The notes: generated by a model from the sequence alone, not told the origin. DNA of 64,000 bases from Rhodobacteraceae bacterium Alg238-R152 (GCA_900537125.1 UNRJ01000010.1:1-64000); one strand, 5' to 3'; shown: positions 36,222 to 45,008, numbered from the stretch's first letter. Numbers and translations: made by a program.

Positions 36222-37406
36222 ATGTTCCTGCCCTTCTTTGAAAACCTGCGTAATGCGCGAGTGCCGGTCTCGCTACGTGAGTTTCTCGGCTTTCTGGAAG
36301 GGCTGAAAGCCGGTCTTGCCACTTATGATGTGGAGAGCTTTTATTACCTCGCCCGCACCATCATGGTGAAAGATGAGCGCAACATCGACAAATTTGACCG
36401 CGCCTTTGCAGCCACCTTTGATGGCTTGGGCGAAATTTCTGCGCAAGACGTACTGGACGCTGTCGACATTCCCGAAGAATGGCTGCGCAAGATGGCGGAA
36501 AAACATCTCTCTGCCGAAGAAATGGCTGAAATCGATGCTCTTGGCGGCTTTGACAAGCTTATGGAAACCCTGCAAGAGCGCCTTAAAGAACAGGAAGGCC
36601 GTCACCAAGGCGGCAACAAGTGGATTGGCACCGCTGGCACCTCCCCCTTTGGCGCCTATGGCTATAACCCCGAAGGCGTGCGCATCGGCCAGAAAGAAAG
36701 CCGCCATCAGCGCGCCGTAAAAGTCTGGGACAAGCGCGAGTTCAAAAACTTCGACGGCTCCGTGGAACTCGGCACCCGCAACATCAAAGTGGCCCTCAAA
36801 CGCCTGCGCCGCTGGGCCCGCGAAGGCGCCGCCGAAGAGCTGGATCTGAACGGCACCATCAAGGCCACGGCCGAACACGGCTACCTCGACGTAAAAACCC
36901 GCCCAGAGCGGCACAACGCCGTGAAAGTGCTGCTGTTTCTGGATGTTGGCGGCTCCATGGACCCGCATATCAAAGTGGTCGAAGAACTGTTCTCCGCCGC
37001 CCGAACAGAATTCAAGCATCTGGAATACTACTACTTCCACAACTGCCTCTACGAAGGTGTGTGGCGCGACAACAAACGCCGCTGGAATGACCAGACCCCC
37101 ACCCATGAAGTGTTGCGCACCTATGGGCCGGACTACAAATGTATTTTTGTCGGCGACGCCTCGATGTCGCCCTACGAAATCGCCTACCCCGGCGGGGCCA
37201 ACGAGCATTGGAATCAAGAGGCTGGTCAGGTCTGGCTCGAGCGCGCACGTGACCAGTGGGCGTCTCATTTGTGGATCAACCCGTTGCCGGAACAACATTG
37301 GCAGTACACCCACTCCATCGGCATGATCCGCGACATCTTTGAAAACCGCATGGTGCCAATGACCCTTGAAGGCCTTGAACGTGGCATGAGAGAATTGACA
37401 CGCTGA
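36222..37406 (+). CDS. VWA domain protein (CoxE-like), MoxR partner
   Basis: A 394-residue protein. The N-terminal half begins FLPFFENLRNARVPVSLREF, as in CoxE/YeiM-type proteins. The C-terminal von Willebrand factor A domain has a MIDAS-like motif FLDVGGSMDPHI near residue 245 (DxGxSM; consensus DxSxS, so the first Ser is Gly). MoxR-VWA pairs assemble or activate enzymes, as CoxD/CoxE do for the molybdenum CO dehydrogenase, but no such client enzyme lies nearby. Confidence 0.87.
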   Translation: MFLPFFENLRNARVPVSLREFLGFLEGLKAGLATYDVESFYYLARTIMVKDERNIDKFDRAFAATFDGLGEISAQDVLDAVDIPEEWLRKMAEKHLSAEEMAEIDALGGFDKLMETLQERLKEQEGRHQGGNKWIGTAGTSPFGAYGYNPEGVRIGQKESRHQRAVKVWDKREFKNFDGSVELGTRNIKVALKRLRRWAREGAAEELDLNGTIKATAEHGYLDVKTRPERHNAVKVLLFLDVGGSMDPHIKVVEELFSAARTEFKHLEYYYFHNCLYEGVWRDNKRRWNDQTPTHEVLRTYGPDYKCIFVGDASMSPYEIAYPGGANEHWNQEAGQVWLERARDQWASHLWINPLPEQHWQYTHSIGMIRDIFENRMVPMTLEGLERGMRELTR

Positions 37407-37453
37407 CGTGAGTGCGGGTTGAAGCCGCGCGTGGCTTGCCTCATATCTTTCCC

Positions 37454-38146
37454 ATGATCAAATTAATGCCCATCCTCATCGCCGTGCTTTATGGCTTCCT
37501 GATGATGCGTTTCTCTGCGTGGCGCACCGCGCGTGAGTTGGACGCCAAATCCACCGAGCTGGCTGACCCACGCCTCAATCCGCTGATCAAAGACATGGCC
37601 CACGCCCTCGATCTGCCGCGCATCCGCGTGCACATCTACGAAATTGATCCGGTGAACGGCCTGGCTGCGCCGGACGGCCGGATTTTCCTCACCCGGGGTT
37701 TTTACAACCGCTACCGCGCGGGTGATGTCACCGCTGACGAGCTGGCCTCCGTTGTGGCACATGAACTGGGTCACGTGGCTCTAGGCCACTCCCGCCGTCG
37801 CATGATCGACTTTTCCGGCCAAAACGCTCTGCGCACCGCACTTGCGATGGTGCTCAACCGCTTTCTGCCCGGCATTGGGCCTCTGATTGCCAACACCGCT
37901 ACCAGCCTGCTCGCGTCCCGCTTGTCACGCGGCGACGAATATGAAGCTGACGCCTATGCCGCTGCCCTGCTGGTGAAATCCGGCATCGGCACCGCTCCGC
38001 AAAAAGCCCTGTTTAAAAAGCTCTCTCAGCTAACCGGCGCCCATGGGGCCAGCACCCCTGCGTGGTTGCTCAGCCACCCCAAAACCGAAGAACGCATCCA
38101 AGCGATTGAAAATCTCGAACGCAAATGGGGTATAGCCCAAGCCTAA
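37454..38146 (+). CDS. M48-family membrane-associated zinc metalloprotease
   Basis: A 230-residue peptidase. The N-terminal hydrophobic anchor MIKLMPILIAVLYGFLMM is followed by INGLAAPDG-like beta strands (PVNGLAAPDGRIFLT), the HExxH zinc site VVAHELGHVALGH near residue 105, and the third ligand in SRGDEYEADAYAAAL. It ends with a HPKTEERIQ segment typical of M48 proteins. The ATG is chosen at the membrane anchor, although its ribosome site is weak; a GTG 14 codons upstream is in frame. Confidence 0.87.
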   Translation: MIKLMPILIAVLYGFLMMRFSAWRTARELDAKSTELADPRLNPLIKDMAHALDLPRIRVHIYEIDPVNGLAAPDGRIFLTRGFYNRYRAGDVTADELASVVAHELGHVALGHSRRRMIDFSGQNALRTALAMVLNRFLPGIGPLIANTATSLLASRLSRGDEYEADAYAAALLVKSGIGTAPQKALFKKLSQLTGAHGASTPAWLLSHPKTEERIQAIENLERKWGIAQA

Positions 38147-38163
38147 CCACATTCATTTTCCAT

Positions 38164-38210
38164 AAATATCCTGGGGAGTCACAGCCCTGCTGTGACGGGG
38201 CAAAGCCCCT
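38164..38210. repeat. Dispersed double-hairpin extragenic element, copy 1
   Basis: Conserved lead AAATATCCTGGGGA. It is followed by hairpin GTCACAGC-CCT-GCTGTGAC (38178-38196) and hairpin GGGGC-AAA-GCCCC (38197-38209). It lies between the convergent M48 and PIN genes and includes the last bases of the PIN gene. It probably also serves as a transcription end. Matches the element at 62941. Confidence 0.75.
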
Positions 38211-38754
38211 ATGTGCTCACAGCCTTCGCCAACTTCGGTAGGCGGGCCTTTTTGAGCAGCTTGCGCAGATCCCAATCTGCACCACTCAGGCGCTCTGCTT
38301 CCTGTCGCACGGCCTCACAAACCGCAGCAACGCCATCAGGGTCATCCCCCCAACACCCCCGCAACAACTCATCCGGCGCAATCCGTTCAAGACCTTCTTC
38401 CGCCAAAATATGTTTCGGAAAATCTTTCGCATTGAGCGTAACAATCGCATCTGCTGACCCCGAAATCGCTGCGGCTAAAACATGCACATCATGCTCATCC
38501 GGCAGATATAGCCTGGTTTCGAGTGACGGCTTCCACGTTACGGCCGCCTTTGGCCAAGCCGCCTGCACAAGTGCAATTTCACCCCGCGCCTGCGGCTCAC
38601 CTGTTGGTCCAAGCTTGCGCGCTGCCCGCGCCCATTCTTCGAGGATACGTTCCGACCATTGAGGTTCAAACGCGCCGGTTTTGGCAACCCCCAATAACAC
38701 CTCCCGCATCACAGTTGGGTAGAGCACACAGGTGTCCAAAAGCAGACGTTTCAC
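38209..38754 (-). CDS. PIN-domain protein
   Basis: A 181-residue protein with a PIN nuclease-like domain in residues 1-120: the first acidic residue is in RLLLDTCVLYP, a second in RILEEWARA, and the C-terminal acidic pair in LPDEHDVHVLAAAI and IVTLNAKDFP. A helical C-terminal extension follows. VapC-type toxins share this fold, but no antitoxin-like gene is adjacent; the gene follows an rRNA-type methyltransferase gene by 10 bp. It belongs to a PIN group common in Rhodobacteraceae. The start is a GTG. Confidence 0.8.
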   Translation of the reverse strand: MKRLLLDTCVLYPTVMREVLLGVAKTGAFEPQWSERILEEWARAARKLGPTGEPQARGEIALVQAAWPKAAVTWKPSLETRLYLPDEHDVHVLAAAISGSADAIVTLNAKDFPKHILAEEGLERIAPDELLRGCWGDDPDGVAAVCEAVRQEAERLSGADWDLRKLLKKARLPKLAKAVST

Positions 38755-38764
38755 AGGTCTACCT

Positions 38765-39979
38765 TCACAAACGGAAGAACAGCGATTTGAGGTATCCGCT
38801 TTCCGCCAATTGCGGCATCAGCGGATGATCCGGTCCGGCAAAGCCAGTGTGAATAAGTTGCGCCTGCCGCCCGGCCCGGCCAATACCACGCACCGAAGCG
38901 CCGCGAAAACGCGCCAAATCCGCCGCATGGGAGCAAGAACACAAGCCCAAATAGCCGCCTTCAGAGACCAAAGTTGCCGCCAACCGCGCCACACGTTCGT
39001 AGGCCCGAAGACCCTTCTCCAACGCGGGTTTGGACGGCGCAAATGCGGGCGGATCACAGATCACCACATCAAATTTTGCTTCCTCTTCACTTAGCGCAGT
39101 CAGCACATCAAAAGCATCGCCTTTACGTGTGGCAAAGCGATCTGCCACGCCTGCCACTTCGGCACCTGCCTGCGCCAGTTCCAACGCGGGTGACGAGCCA
39201 TCAACAGCTATCGCGTGAGCTGCACCGCCAGCCAAAGCGGCCAAAGAGAAGCCACCCACGTGGGAAAACACATCCAAAACCTTTGCATCTTTGCAAAGCC
39301 CGGCAGCAAATCCGTGATTGGGACGTTGATCGAAGAAAAGCCCGGTCTTCTGCCCCCCAGTCAAATCGGCCATATAGGTTGCGCCATTCATCACAACCGG
39401 CACCGGCGCATCTGGCGCCACGCCAGCCATCACCGCGCTGTCATCTCCCAGCCCCTCAAGGCCACGCGCACGACCCGAGCCGTTTTTGAGCACATTTGAG
39501 ACACCGGTCACCGCAACTAACGCCGCAACCAACGGCTCAAGTAAAACGTCCGCCCATGCCGCGTTTGGCTGCACAACCACCGTGTCGCCAAAACGGTCCA
39601 CCACCACGCCAGGCAAGCCATCCGCTTCGGCGTGGATCAGGCGGTAAAACGGCGCGTCAAACAACCGCTCCCGCATCGCCAATGCACGGGCAAACTTTGC
39701 TTCAAACCAGGCCTGATCGATCTGCGCGTTCGGATCTCGGTCCAACATACGACAAAAGATCTTGCTCTGACTGTTGGTCGCCACCACACCCAGCGGCTGG
39801 CGTTTGTCGTCTTCTAGGACAGCGATTGTGCCAGGCGAGAGCCCCTTGGTGCGCCGGTCGGTCACCAGCTCATTATCATACGCCCAAGGAAATCCATGAC
39901 GGATCGCACGGGCGTTGGCTTTGGGTTTCATGCGCACAACAGGGCGCGCAGACGAAGCAGTGGAGGACAACATAGACAT
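38765..39979 (-). CDS. Class I SAM-dependent rRNA methyltransferase (RlmI-like)
   Basis: A 404-residue protein with an N-terminal PUA-like domain (MKPKANARAIRHGFPWAYDNEL) and a Rossmann methyltransferase domain. The SAM loop is VLDVFSHVGGFSLAALAGG near residue 235, and the catalytic motif is VVICDPPAFAPSK near 305. A downstream SCSH segment carries the Cys expected in RlmI-type 23S rRNA m5C methyltransferases. GGAGG precedes the ATG. The exact rRNA position modified cannot be inferred. Confidence 0.87.
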   Translation of the reverse strand: MSMLSSTASSARPVVRMKPKANARAIRHGFPWAYDNELVTDRRTKGLSPGTIAVLEDDKRQPLGVVATNSQSKIFCRMLDRDPNAQIDQAWFEAKFARALAMRERLFDAPFYRLIHAEADGLPGVVVDRFGDTVVVQPNAAWADVLLEPLVAALVAVTGVSNVLKNGSGRARGLEGLGDDSAVMAGVAPDAPVPVVMNGATYMADLTGGQKTGLFFDQRPNHGFAAGLCKDAKVLDVFSHVGGFSLAALAGGAAHAIAVDGSSPALELAQAGAEVAGVADRFATRKGDAFDVLTALSEEEAKFDVVICDPPAFAPSKPALEKGLRAYERVARLAATLVSEGGYLGLCSCSHAADLARFRGASVRGIGRAGRQAQLIHTGFAGPDHPLMPQLAESGYLKSLFFRL

Positions 39980-40036
39980 GTCGCCCTCCTACTTGTTTCT
40001 CTTCGCTGTGGAAAGTCTTCTCTGCGCCTGGCGGCG

Positions 40037-40708
40037 TTACTCCGTCGCGGCCAGCGCTGTGTTCATCGGCTCTAGCGGTTGAATGCGCTGGGTTACCCCG
40101 CGCTGAGGTGCCACAAACCCTTCCGCTTTTGTCAGCTCATCACGCACCACACGGGCCAGATGCTGAGTAATGCGATATTTCTGGGTGAGACCACGGGCTT
40201 CGGCATCAAACGCCATTTGGCCACCGTAGCCCACAAGGCTCGCTTTTATTGGCTTTGGTCCGCGCAAAACTGTCCCGCTTTGTGGCTCAATGATGGTCAT
40301 GACAAATTCAATTGAATGCACACCACCTACAGAATAACGGGTTTTTTCGGTCAATGCGTGGAACCGGGTCACTTCGATTTCGACCCGCACCGGCATTGCG
40401 CCATCCAGCGAACGTGCACCCAAATGGACGCTGTCATCAAAGATGGCCTTCACTTGTTCATAGCGATTGCCACGAGCTTCACCGCGCCAAACGATGTCAC
40501 CCGGCGGATAATACAGGTTGGCTTCGGATACCTTCAGCGTGGTTGGGACCGAAACGGCAAAACTTTCAAGCGCATAAGATGGAGCTGGCGCTGCCATATC
40601 GGTTGGCACTGTATCAAAAGGTGCGTTCCGGCTTGCGGTATCCACCGATGCACAGGCGCTTGCGCCAAGGGCCATTATCAGTGCTGCAAAAACTTTTCCC
40701 ATCGACAT
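40037..40708 (-). CDS. Predicted lipoprotein (DUF6778-like)
   Basis: A 223-residue protein with a lipoprotein signal (MSMGKVFAALIMALGASACA, lipobox SAC) and a mainly beta-strand mature part containing EANLYYPPGDIVWRGEARG, YSVGGVHSIEFVMTI and VVRDELTKAEGFV. It resembles a lipoprotein family largely confined to Rhodobacteraceae. GAGGAG precedes this ATG, which lies 31 codons inside the open frame. Function unknown. Confidence 0.72.
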   Translation of the reverse strand: MSMGKVFAALIMALGASACASVDTASRNAPFDTVPTDMAAPAPSYALESFAVSVPTTLKVSEANLYYPPGDIVWRGEARGNRYEQVKAIFDDSVHLGARSLDGAMPVRVEIEVTRFHALTEKTRYSVGGVHSIEFVMTIIEPQSGTVLRGPKPIKASLVGYGGQMAFDAEARGLTQKYRITQHLARVVRDELTKAEGFVAPQRGVTQRIQPLEPMNTALAATE

Positions 40709-40849
40709 GTCCAACTCCTCGGGCGGTTCTCGCCTCTGCTGTGTCCATGTAAATTTGCGCGCCAATTGGGGCGCGATTGCGACAGCCCGTAGGCGTTTCA
40801 AAGGAATTGATTAAAAGTTGAAAGGCTTTGTGACGTCTTCAAAATGCAC

Positions 40850-41119
40850 TCAGCCGCGCGGGCGCGACCGCCAGCCGCCCCGCCGTTTCGGCGTACGCAT
40901 TTCTATGCTGCCTTCTTCCAGCACCTGGGTCATCGGATGTCCGGGGTGTTTGCTGCCCAGATGCACAATCAACATTTCGATCGCGTCCCGCGTATCTACG
41001 CCATCCGGCAGCGACAGTGCCCAATCCAAGAAAATCGAGCGACACTCAGAGGCTGCTATGCCCTCCATGCGGTAGCTCTCGTGAATCAACCCCTTGGGGT
41101 CGCAATGCGAGATGTCCAT
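40850..41119 (-). CDS. Small conserved protein of unknown function, coupled to glnE
   Basis: An 89-residue protein, MDISHCDPKGLIHESYRMEG, with helices around SECRSIFLDWALSLPDG and AIEMLIVHLGSKHPGHPM, and a basic tail (RTPKRRGGWRSRPRG). Its ATG is one base after the glnE stop, so translation is probably coupled. No known domain is recognised; it may be a Rhodobacteraceae-specific helper. Confidence 0.72.
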   Translation of the reverse strand: MDISHCDPKGLIHESYRMEGIAASECRSIFLDWALSLPDGVDTRDAIEMLIVHLGSKHPGHPMTQVLEEGSIEMRTPKRRGGWRSRPRG

Positions 41120-41120
41120 G

Positions 41121-43907
41121 TCACGCCTCCCCTATGGACGCCAATGCCTGTGTCACCGTCTCCGCCGCCTCTGTGGTGGATTTTGTCAACTTGACTGTCA
41201 CTGCATCGATATCGTCCGCGCCTGTTTCGCGCAACAAAAACGCCCGTCCGCCTTCACCAATCATTTCCGGTGCAATGGTATTGCCTGACAGCAGCTTGGA
41301 CGCCAGTTGCACCTGCCAACAAAGCCGATAGGTGCTGGCAAGGTCTGACGCGTCTGAGGCAGAAAGCCAGCCAATTGCGACACCCGCCTGCAAACCTTGC
41401 GTCACTGACCGCCGTGGAGAGCCTGCCAATAACGCCGCAGTCTGGCTCAGCAGCTCAATGTCCTGCAATCGCCCCGGACCTATCTTGGCATCCCACGGCC
41501 CGTCCGGCGCTTTTGCCGCTGCGATCCGCGCGCGCATCTCTTGCACGTCTTTGCCAATGGTTGCCTTGTCTTTCGCCGCCGCCAGTACCTCCTGCCGGAA
41601 GCCTTCCACCTCCGCCATCACCTCCGGCGCACCTGTCACAGGCCGCGCGCGCGTCAGCGCCAGATGCTCCCAGGTCCAGGCCTCATCTTGTTGGTAATTC
41701 TCAAACGACGCCAAAGAGGTGGCCACCGGTCCCTGTGTGCCTGACGGCCTCAGCCGCATGTCCACCTCATAAAGCCGCCCCTGCGCCATTGGTGCGCTCA
41801 ACGCTGTGACCAAAGCCTGAGTAAACCGCGCATAGTAAGGCCGCGCCGCCAGCGGTCGCCGTCCCTCAGAGGCCTCCACCCCATCCGCGTCATAGATCAC
41901 AATCAAATCAAGGTCCGAAGTTGCATTCAAGCGCTGCGCCCCCAGCGAGCCCATGCCCAAAACCATCGCGCCGCGCCCCGGCATTGGCCCGTGTTTGGCG
42001 GCAAAGTGATCCGCAACCGGCTGCCACAACCCTGTCAGAATCGCCTCTGCCAAATCGGCATATTGCCGCCCGGCCTCTTCAGCCCCAATCAAGCCGCGCA
42101 GGTGATGCACGCCGATGCGGAACTGCCATTCCTTGGACCAGCGCCGCGCGCCGTCCAGTTTTAGTTCGTAATCACTTTCGCGGCCCAACCGCTCCTGCAA
42201 CTCTTCGGTCAGCCCGCGCACGCCGGGCCAATCGGTGAAGAAACTGCCACCAATCACCGCGTCAAAAACGCCCGCGTTGCGCGCCAAATGCTGCGCCAGT
42301 GCAGGGGCAGTGCCTACAACATCCACCAAAAGATCAATCAATTGCGGGTTGGCCTCAAACAGTGAGAACAGCTGCACACCAGCAGGCAATCCGCGCAAGA
42401 ACCCATCCAACGCCAACAGCGCCTCATCAGGTCGCGCGGTCAACGCCAAACGCCGCAGGATTTCCGGTCGCACCCGGCTAAATATCTCCACCGCCCGTGT
42501 GCTGCGCATCGCCGGATAACTTTCCCACCGGTCGACGACCTCTTCATCAAACTGATGGGTGATTTGCCCCGCGACATCTCCAACAGCATCCGGCGCAAAG
42601 AACCCCTCGGTCATCTCATGCACTTCAGTCAGGCGGTCATGCAGGTCAGCCCGAATATCCGCTTCATCCCGCCCCATGAGCCCCGCAAGCCGCCCCCAAC
42701 CTTCTTCGCCTTTGGGCAAAAGGTGGGTTTGCGCGTCCGCCACCATCTGCACCCGATGCTCCACTTCCCGGTGAAAGCGATAGTGATCTGAAAGCGCCTC
42801 AGCCACGTCATCTGGTACCCAGTTTTTGGAGGCCAGTTTACGCAACCCCGGCACCGTATGCCGATCGCGCAAATAGGGATCACGCCCCCCGGCAATCAAC
42901 TGCCGTGTTTGGGTGAAGAATTCGATCTCTCTAATGCCACCGCGCCCCAGTTTCATATTATGGCCGTCCAACGTGATCGCGCCACCCAGCCCTTTGTGCG
43001 CCCGAATACGCAACCGCATGTCGTGGGCGTCTTGAATGGCCGCAAAATCCAAATGCTTACGCCAAACAAACGGCGTCAGAGTGTCGAGAAATTTCTGCCC
43101 TGCGGCCAGATCGCCTGCCGACGGCCGTGCTTTGATATAGGCCGCCCGCTCCCAGGTCCGCCCCAGACTCTCATAGTATCGCTCCGCCGCCTCCATCGCG
43201 AGGCACACCGGCGTAACCGAAGGATCGGGCCGCAAACGCAAATCGGTGCGGAACACATAGCCGTCGCCCGTAATGTCGTTGAGCATCGCAGCCATCTTGC
43301 GCGTCGCCCGAATGAAACTCGCCCGGGCATCGTGATAGTCGTCAGTGTCAAATCGGCTCTCATCAAACAGACAAATCAAATCAATGTCAGAGCTATAATT
43401 CAGCTCATGGGCACCCATTTTACCCATGGCAATCGACACCATGCCGCCCGCAGTTGGAATGTCGTCCTCGGTGGCTCCAGGCAGCTTCTTACGTCGGATT
43501 TCCGCGCCAATTGTGGCTTCAAGCGCCAACTGGCTCGCCAAATCGGCAAAGTCCGTCAACGTGCCGGTGACTTTTTCCAATGCCCAAGCACCGGACAAGT
43601 CCGCCAGCGCAGTGAGCAATGCTACTTTACGCTTGGCCGCCCGCAAGGTTGTTGCCCGTTGATCTGGTGCCCCGGCCCGCAACTCGGCAAATAACCGTGC
43701 CAATGCGGCGTCCGCATCCTGCAACGCCTCTGGCAGCCAATCCGCCTCTTTGTGTATCAGGCTCTTCAGATAGGGACTGGAACCAGCGGTGCCTTCAATC
43801 AGCTTGGCCAGATCACCGGACAATGCCGACACAACGGCGCGCGCCTCGGCTCCCAAATCGATATCAAAAGGACGTGGCAAGCGGGTGATTTGTGATTCAA
43901 ACAACAT
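41121..43907 (-). CDS. glnE: Bifunctional glutamine synthetase adenylyltransferase/adenylyl-removing enzyme
   Basis: Adds and removes AMP on glutamine synthetase in response to PII and glutamine. The 928 residues contain the two nucleotidyltransferase domains in order. The N-terminal deadenylylating domain has MGAHELNYSSDIDLICLFD near residue 165, and the C-terminal adenylylating domain has GSLGAQRLNATSDLDLIVIYD-type sequence near 660, each with the paired Asp of the metal site. The ATG is taken 15 codons inside the open frame, where homology to the family begins. Its ribosome site is weak. Confidence 0.95.
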   Translation of the reverse strand: MLFESQITRLPRPFDIDLGAEARAVVSALSGDLAKLIEGTAGSSPYLKSLIHKEADWLPEALQDADAALARLFAELRAGAPDQRATTLRAAKRKVALLTALADLSGAWALEKVTGTLTDFADLASQLALEATIGAEIRRKKLPGATEDDIPTAGGMVSIAMGKMGAHELNYSSDIDLICLFDESRFDTDDYHDARASFIRATRKMAAMLNDITGDGYVFRTDLRLRPDPSVTPVCLAMEAAERYYESLGRTWERAAYIKARPSAGDLAAGQKFLDTLTPFVWRKHLDFAAIQDAHDMRLRIRAHKGLGGAITLDGHNMKLGRGGIREIEFFTQTRQLIAGGRDPYLRDRHTVPGLRKLASKNWVPDDVAEALSDHYRFHREVEHRVQMVADAQTHLLPKGEEGWGRLAGLMGRDEADIRADLHDRLTEVHEMTEGFFAPDAVGDVAGQITHQFDEEVVDRWESYPAMRSTRAVEIFSRVRPEILRRLALTARPDEALLALDGFLRGLPAGVQLFSLFEANPQLIDLLVDVVGTAPALAQHLARNAGVFDAVIGGSFFTDWPGVRGLTEELQERLGRESDYELKLDGARRWSKEWQFRIGVHHLRGLIGAEEAGRQYADLAEAILTGLWQPVADHFAAKHGPMPGRGAMVLGMGSLGAQRLNATSDLDLIVIYDADGVEASEGRRPLAARPYYARFTQALVTALSAPMAQGRLYEVDMRLRPSGTQGPVATSLASFENYQQDEAWTWEHLALTRARPVTGAPEVMAEVEGFRQEVLAAAKDKATIGKDVQEMRARIAAAKAPDGPWDAKIGPGRLQDIELLSQTAALLAGSPRRSVTQGLQAGVAIGWLSASDASDLASTYRLCWQVQLASKLLSGNTIAPEMIGEGGRAFLLRETGADDIDAVTVKLTKSTTEAAETVTQALASIGEA

Positions 43908-43967
43908 GGCGCGACTTTGAAACCGCGCCCCGCCAAGGTCAATCCGCTGCACTGCCGCAGGGCACGA

Positions 43968-44354
43968 TTAGGGCACAGCGTCCCCGGTCAACGGGGTATC
44001 CTGGCTGAAGCTGTTGACCCAAGCCCCATCGCGCTTTTCCCACAGGGAGCTCACTAACATGACCTCCCAATCCTTTTTGCCAATCCGCAAATACTCCGCG
44101 CGGTAAATCAGCAACCCGCAGTTAGCGCCGGTGGCCCGCACCTGTACCTCACTCAGCCGATACTCCGCCACCGTAGCACCGCGGTCCAACTGGCCAGTAT
44201 GTGCGTCTTTTCCGGCAAACCCATCCGGGTAAACGCCGATAAAATCCTCACTCAGCAACGCGCCGTCCGCATCGCCATCGCCTTGCACCAACGCGTCCCA
44301 AACTTGGGTCTCTAACGCCAGCAAGGTCTCTTTCAAATCATTTGTTTTTTCCAT
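43968..44354 (-). CDS. NTF2-like/DUF4440 small protein
   Basis: A 128-residue protein beginning MEKTNDLKETLLALETQVWD, then a curved-sheet fold with ALLSEDFIGVYPDGF, VAEYRLSEVQVRATG and VSSLWEKRDGAWVNSF, typical of the SnoaL/DUF4440 branch of NTF2-like proteins. These range from enzymes to binding proteins; no catalytic residue set is obvious. The first 19 codons of the longer frame are discarded in favour of the ATG at MEKTND. Confidence 0.75.
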   Translation of the reverse strand: MEKTNDLKETLLALETQVWDALVQGDGDADGALLSEDFIGVYPDGFAGKDAHTGQLDRGATVAEYRLSEVQVRATGANCGLLIYRAEYLRIGKKDWEVMLVSSLWEKRDGAWVNSFSQDTPLTGDAVP

Positions 44355-44411
44355 GCTGGCACACTGCGGCGCACCATGGCAGAAATCAACCCGAGGACGA
44401 GGAGACACCAC

Positions 44412-44879
44412 ATGAGCAAGAGTTTGAAACGCGTGCGTGCCGCGTTAGAGGCTGCGGGCAAGAATATCGACATCCGGGAGACCGACGGGGCACGCACCGC
44501 GCAGATGGCAGCCGACGCCGTGGGTTGCGAAGTCGATCAAATCGCCAAATCGATCGCCTTTCAAAACGCCGACACCGGCGAGGTCGTGCTTTTTCTCACC
44601 GCTGGTGGCTGCCAGGTCGACACCAAAGCCGCCGAAGATCTTCTGGGGGCACAGCTGACCCGCGCCGATGCCAATGTGGTGCGCAAACAAACTGGCTTCG
44701 CGATTGGTGGGGTGAGCCCCGTGGGTCACCTCTCTCCTATCCAAGCGTTTATGGACACTCGCTTGACCGATTTTGCAGAAATCTGGGCCGCTGCGGGCAC
44801 GCCCAACCATGTTTTTCGCCTGTCCCCCGAAGACTTGCAGCAAATTTCCGGCGCAAAGATCTGCAATTTCAGCATCTAA
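44412..44879 (+). CDS. YbaK/EbsC (Cys-tRNA deacylase-like) protein
   Basis: A 155-residue editing-domain protein that hydrolyses mischarged aminoacyl-tRNA in trans. The fold is recognisable in EVDQIAKSIAFQNADTG, where the Lys matches the conserved lysine of the family, and in KQTGFAIGGVSPVGH with the GGVSPxG loop. GAGGAG precedes the ATG. It is divergent from the NTF2-like gene, with about 57 bp shared upstream. Confidence 0.88.
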   Translation: MSKSLKRVRAALEAAGKNIDIRETDGARTAQMAADAVGCEVDQIAKSIAFQNADTGEVVLFLTAGGCQVDTKAAEDLLGAQLTRADANVVRKQTGFAIGGVSPVGHLSPIQAFMDTRLTDFAEIWAAAGTPNHVFRLSPEDLQQISGAKICNFSI

Positions 44880-44931
44880 TCAACAAAATTTCAAACTATT
44901 TTTACAACAACAACAAGCACATAAGGCCAAA

Positions 44932-45008
44932 ATGTAAAAGCCTTTCACATTTTTCCTTGCAATACGCCCTTGCACTCCCAATCTTGGTAATGTGAAAGCG
45001 ATTTACAT
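44932..45008. promoter_or_regulatory. Paired 19-20 bp operator-like near-palindromes before the DUF2852 gene
   Basis: ATGTAAAAGCCTTTCACATT (44932-44951) recurs in inverted orientation at 44989-45008 with 17 of 20 bases identical. Each copy is itself a near-palindrome of the type ATGT-N11-ACAT with A-rich/T-rich inner arms. Centres are about 58 bp apart and bracket a C/T-rich stretch where a promoter could lie. It looks like two operators for a dimeric regulator that bind together; no regulator is encoded alongside. Confidence 0.62.

Noticed and set aside
36273..37313. A 346-residue minus-strand open frame opposite the VWA gene
   Set aside because: An antisense shadow; phenylalanine/histidine-rich sequence without family features.
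33226..37406. CO dehydrogenase accessory locus (coxDE)
   Set aside because: No coxMSL structural genes or molybdenum cofactor genes lie nearby, so only a generic MoxR-VWA pair can be claimed.
38209..38754. Toxin-antitoxin system around the PIN gene
   Set aside because: No small antitoxin frame exists upstream or downstream; the adjacent gene is a methyltransferase.
44989..45008. PpsR/CrtJ-type TGT-N12-ACA site
   Set aside because: Spacing is N11 in both copies, and no photosynthesis genes are in the window.
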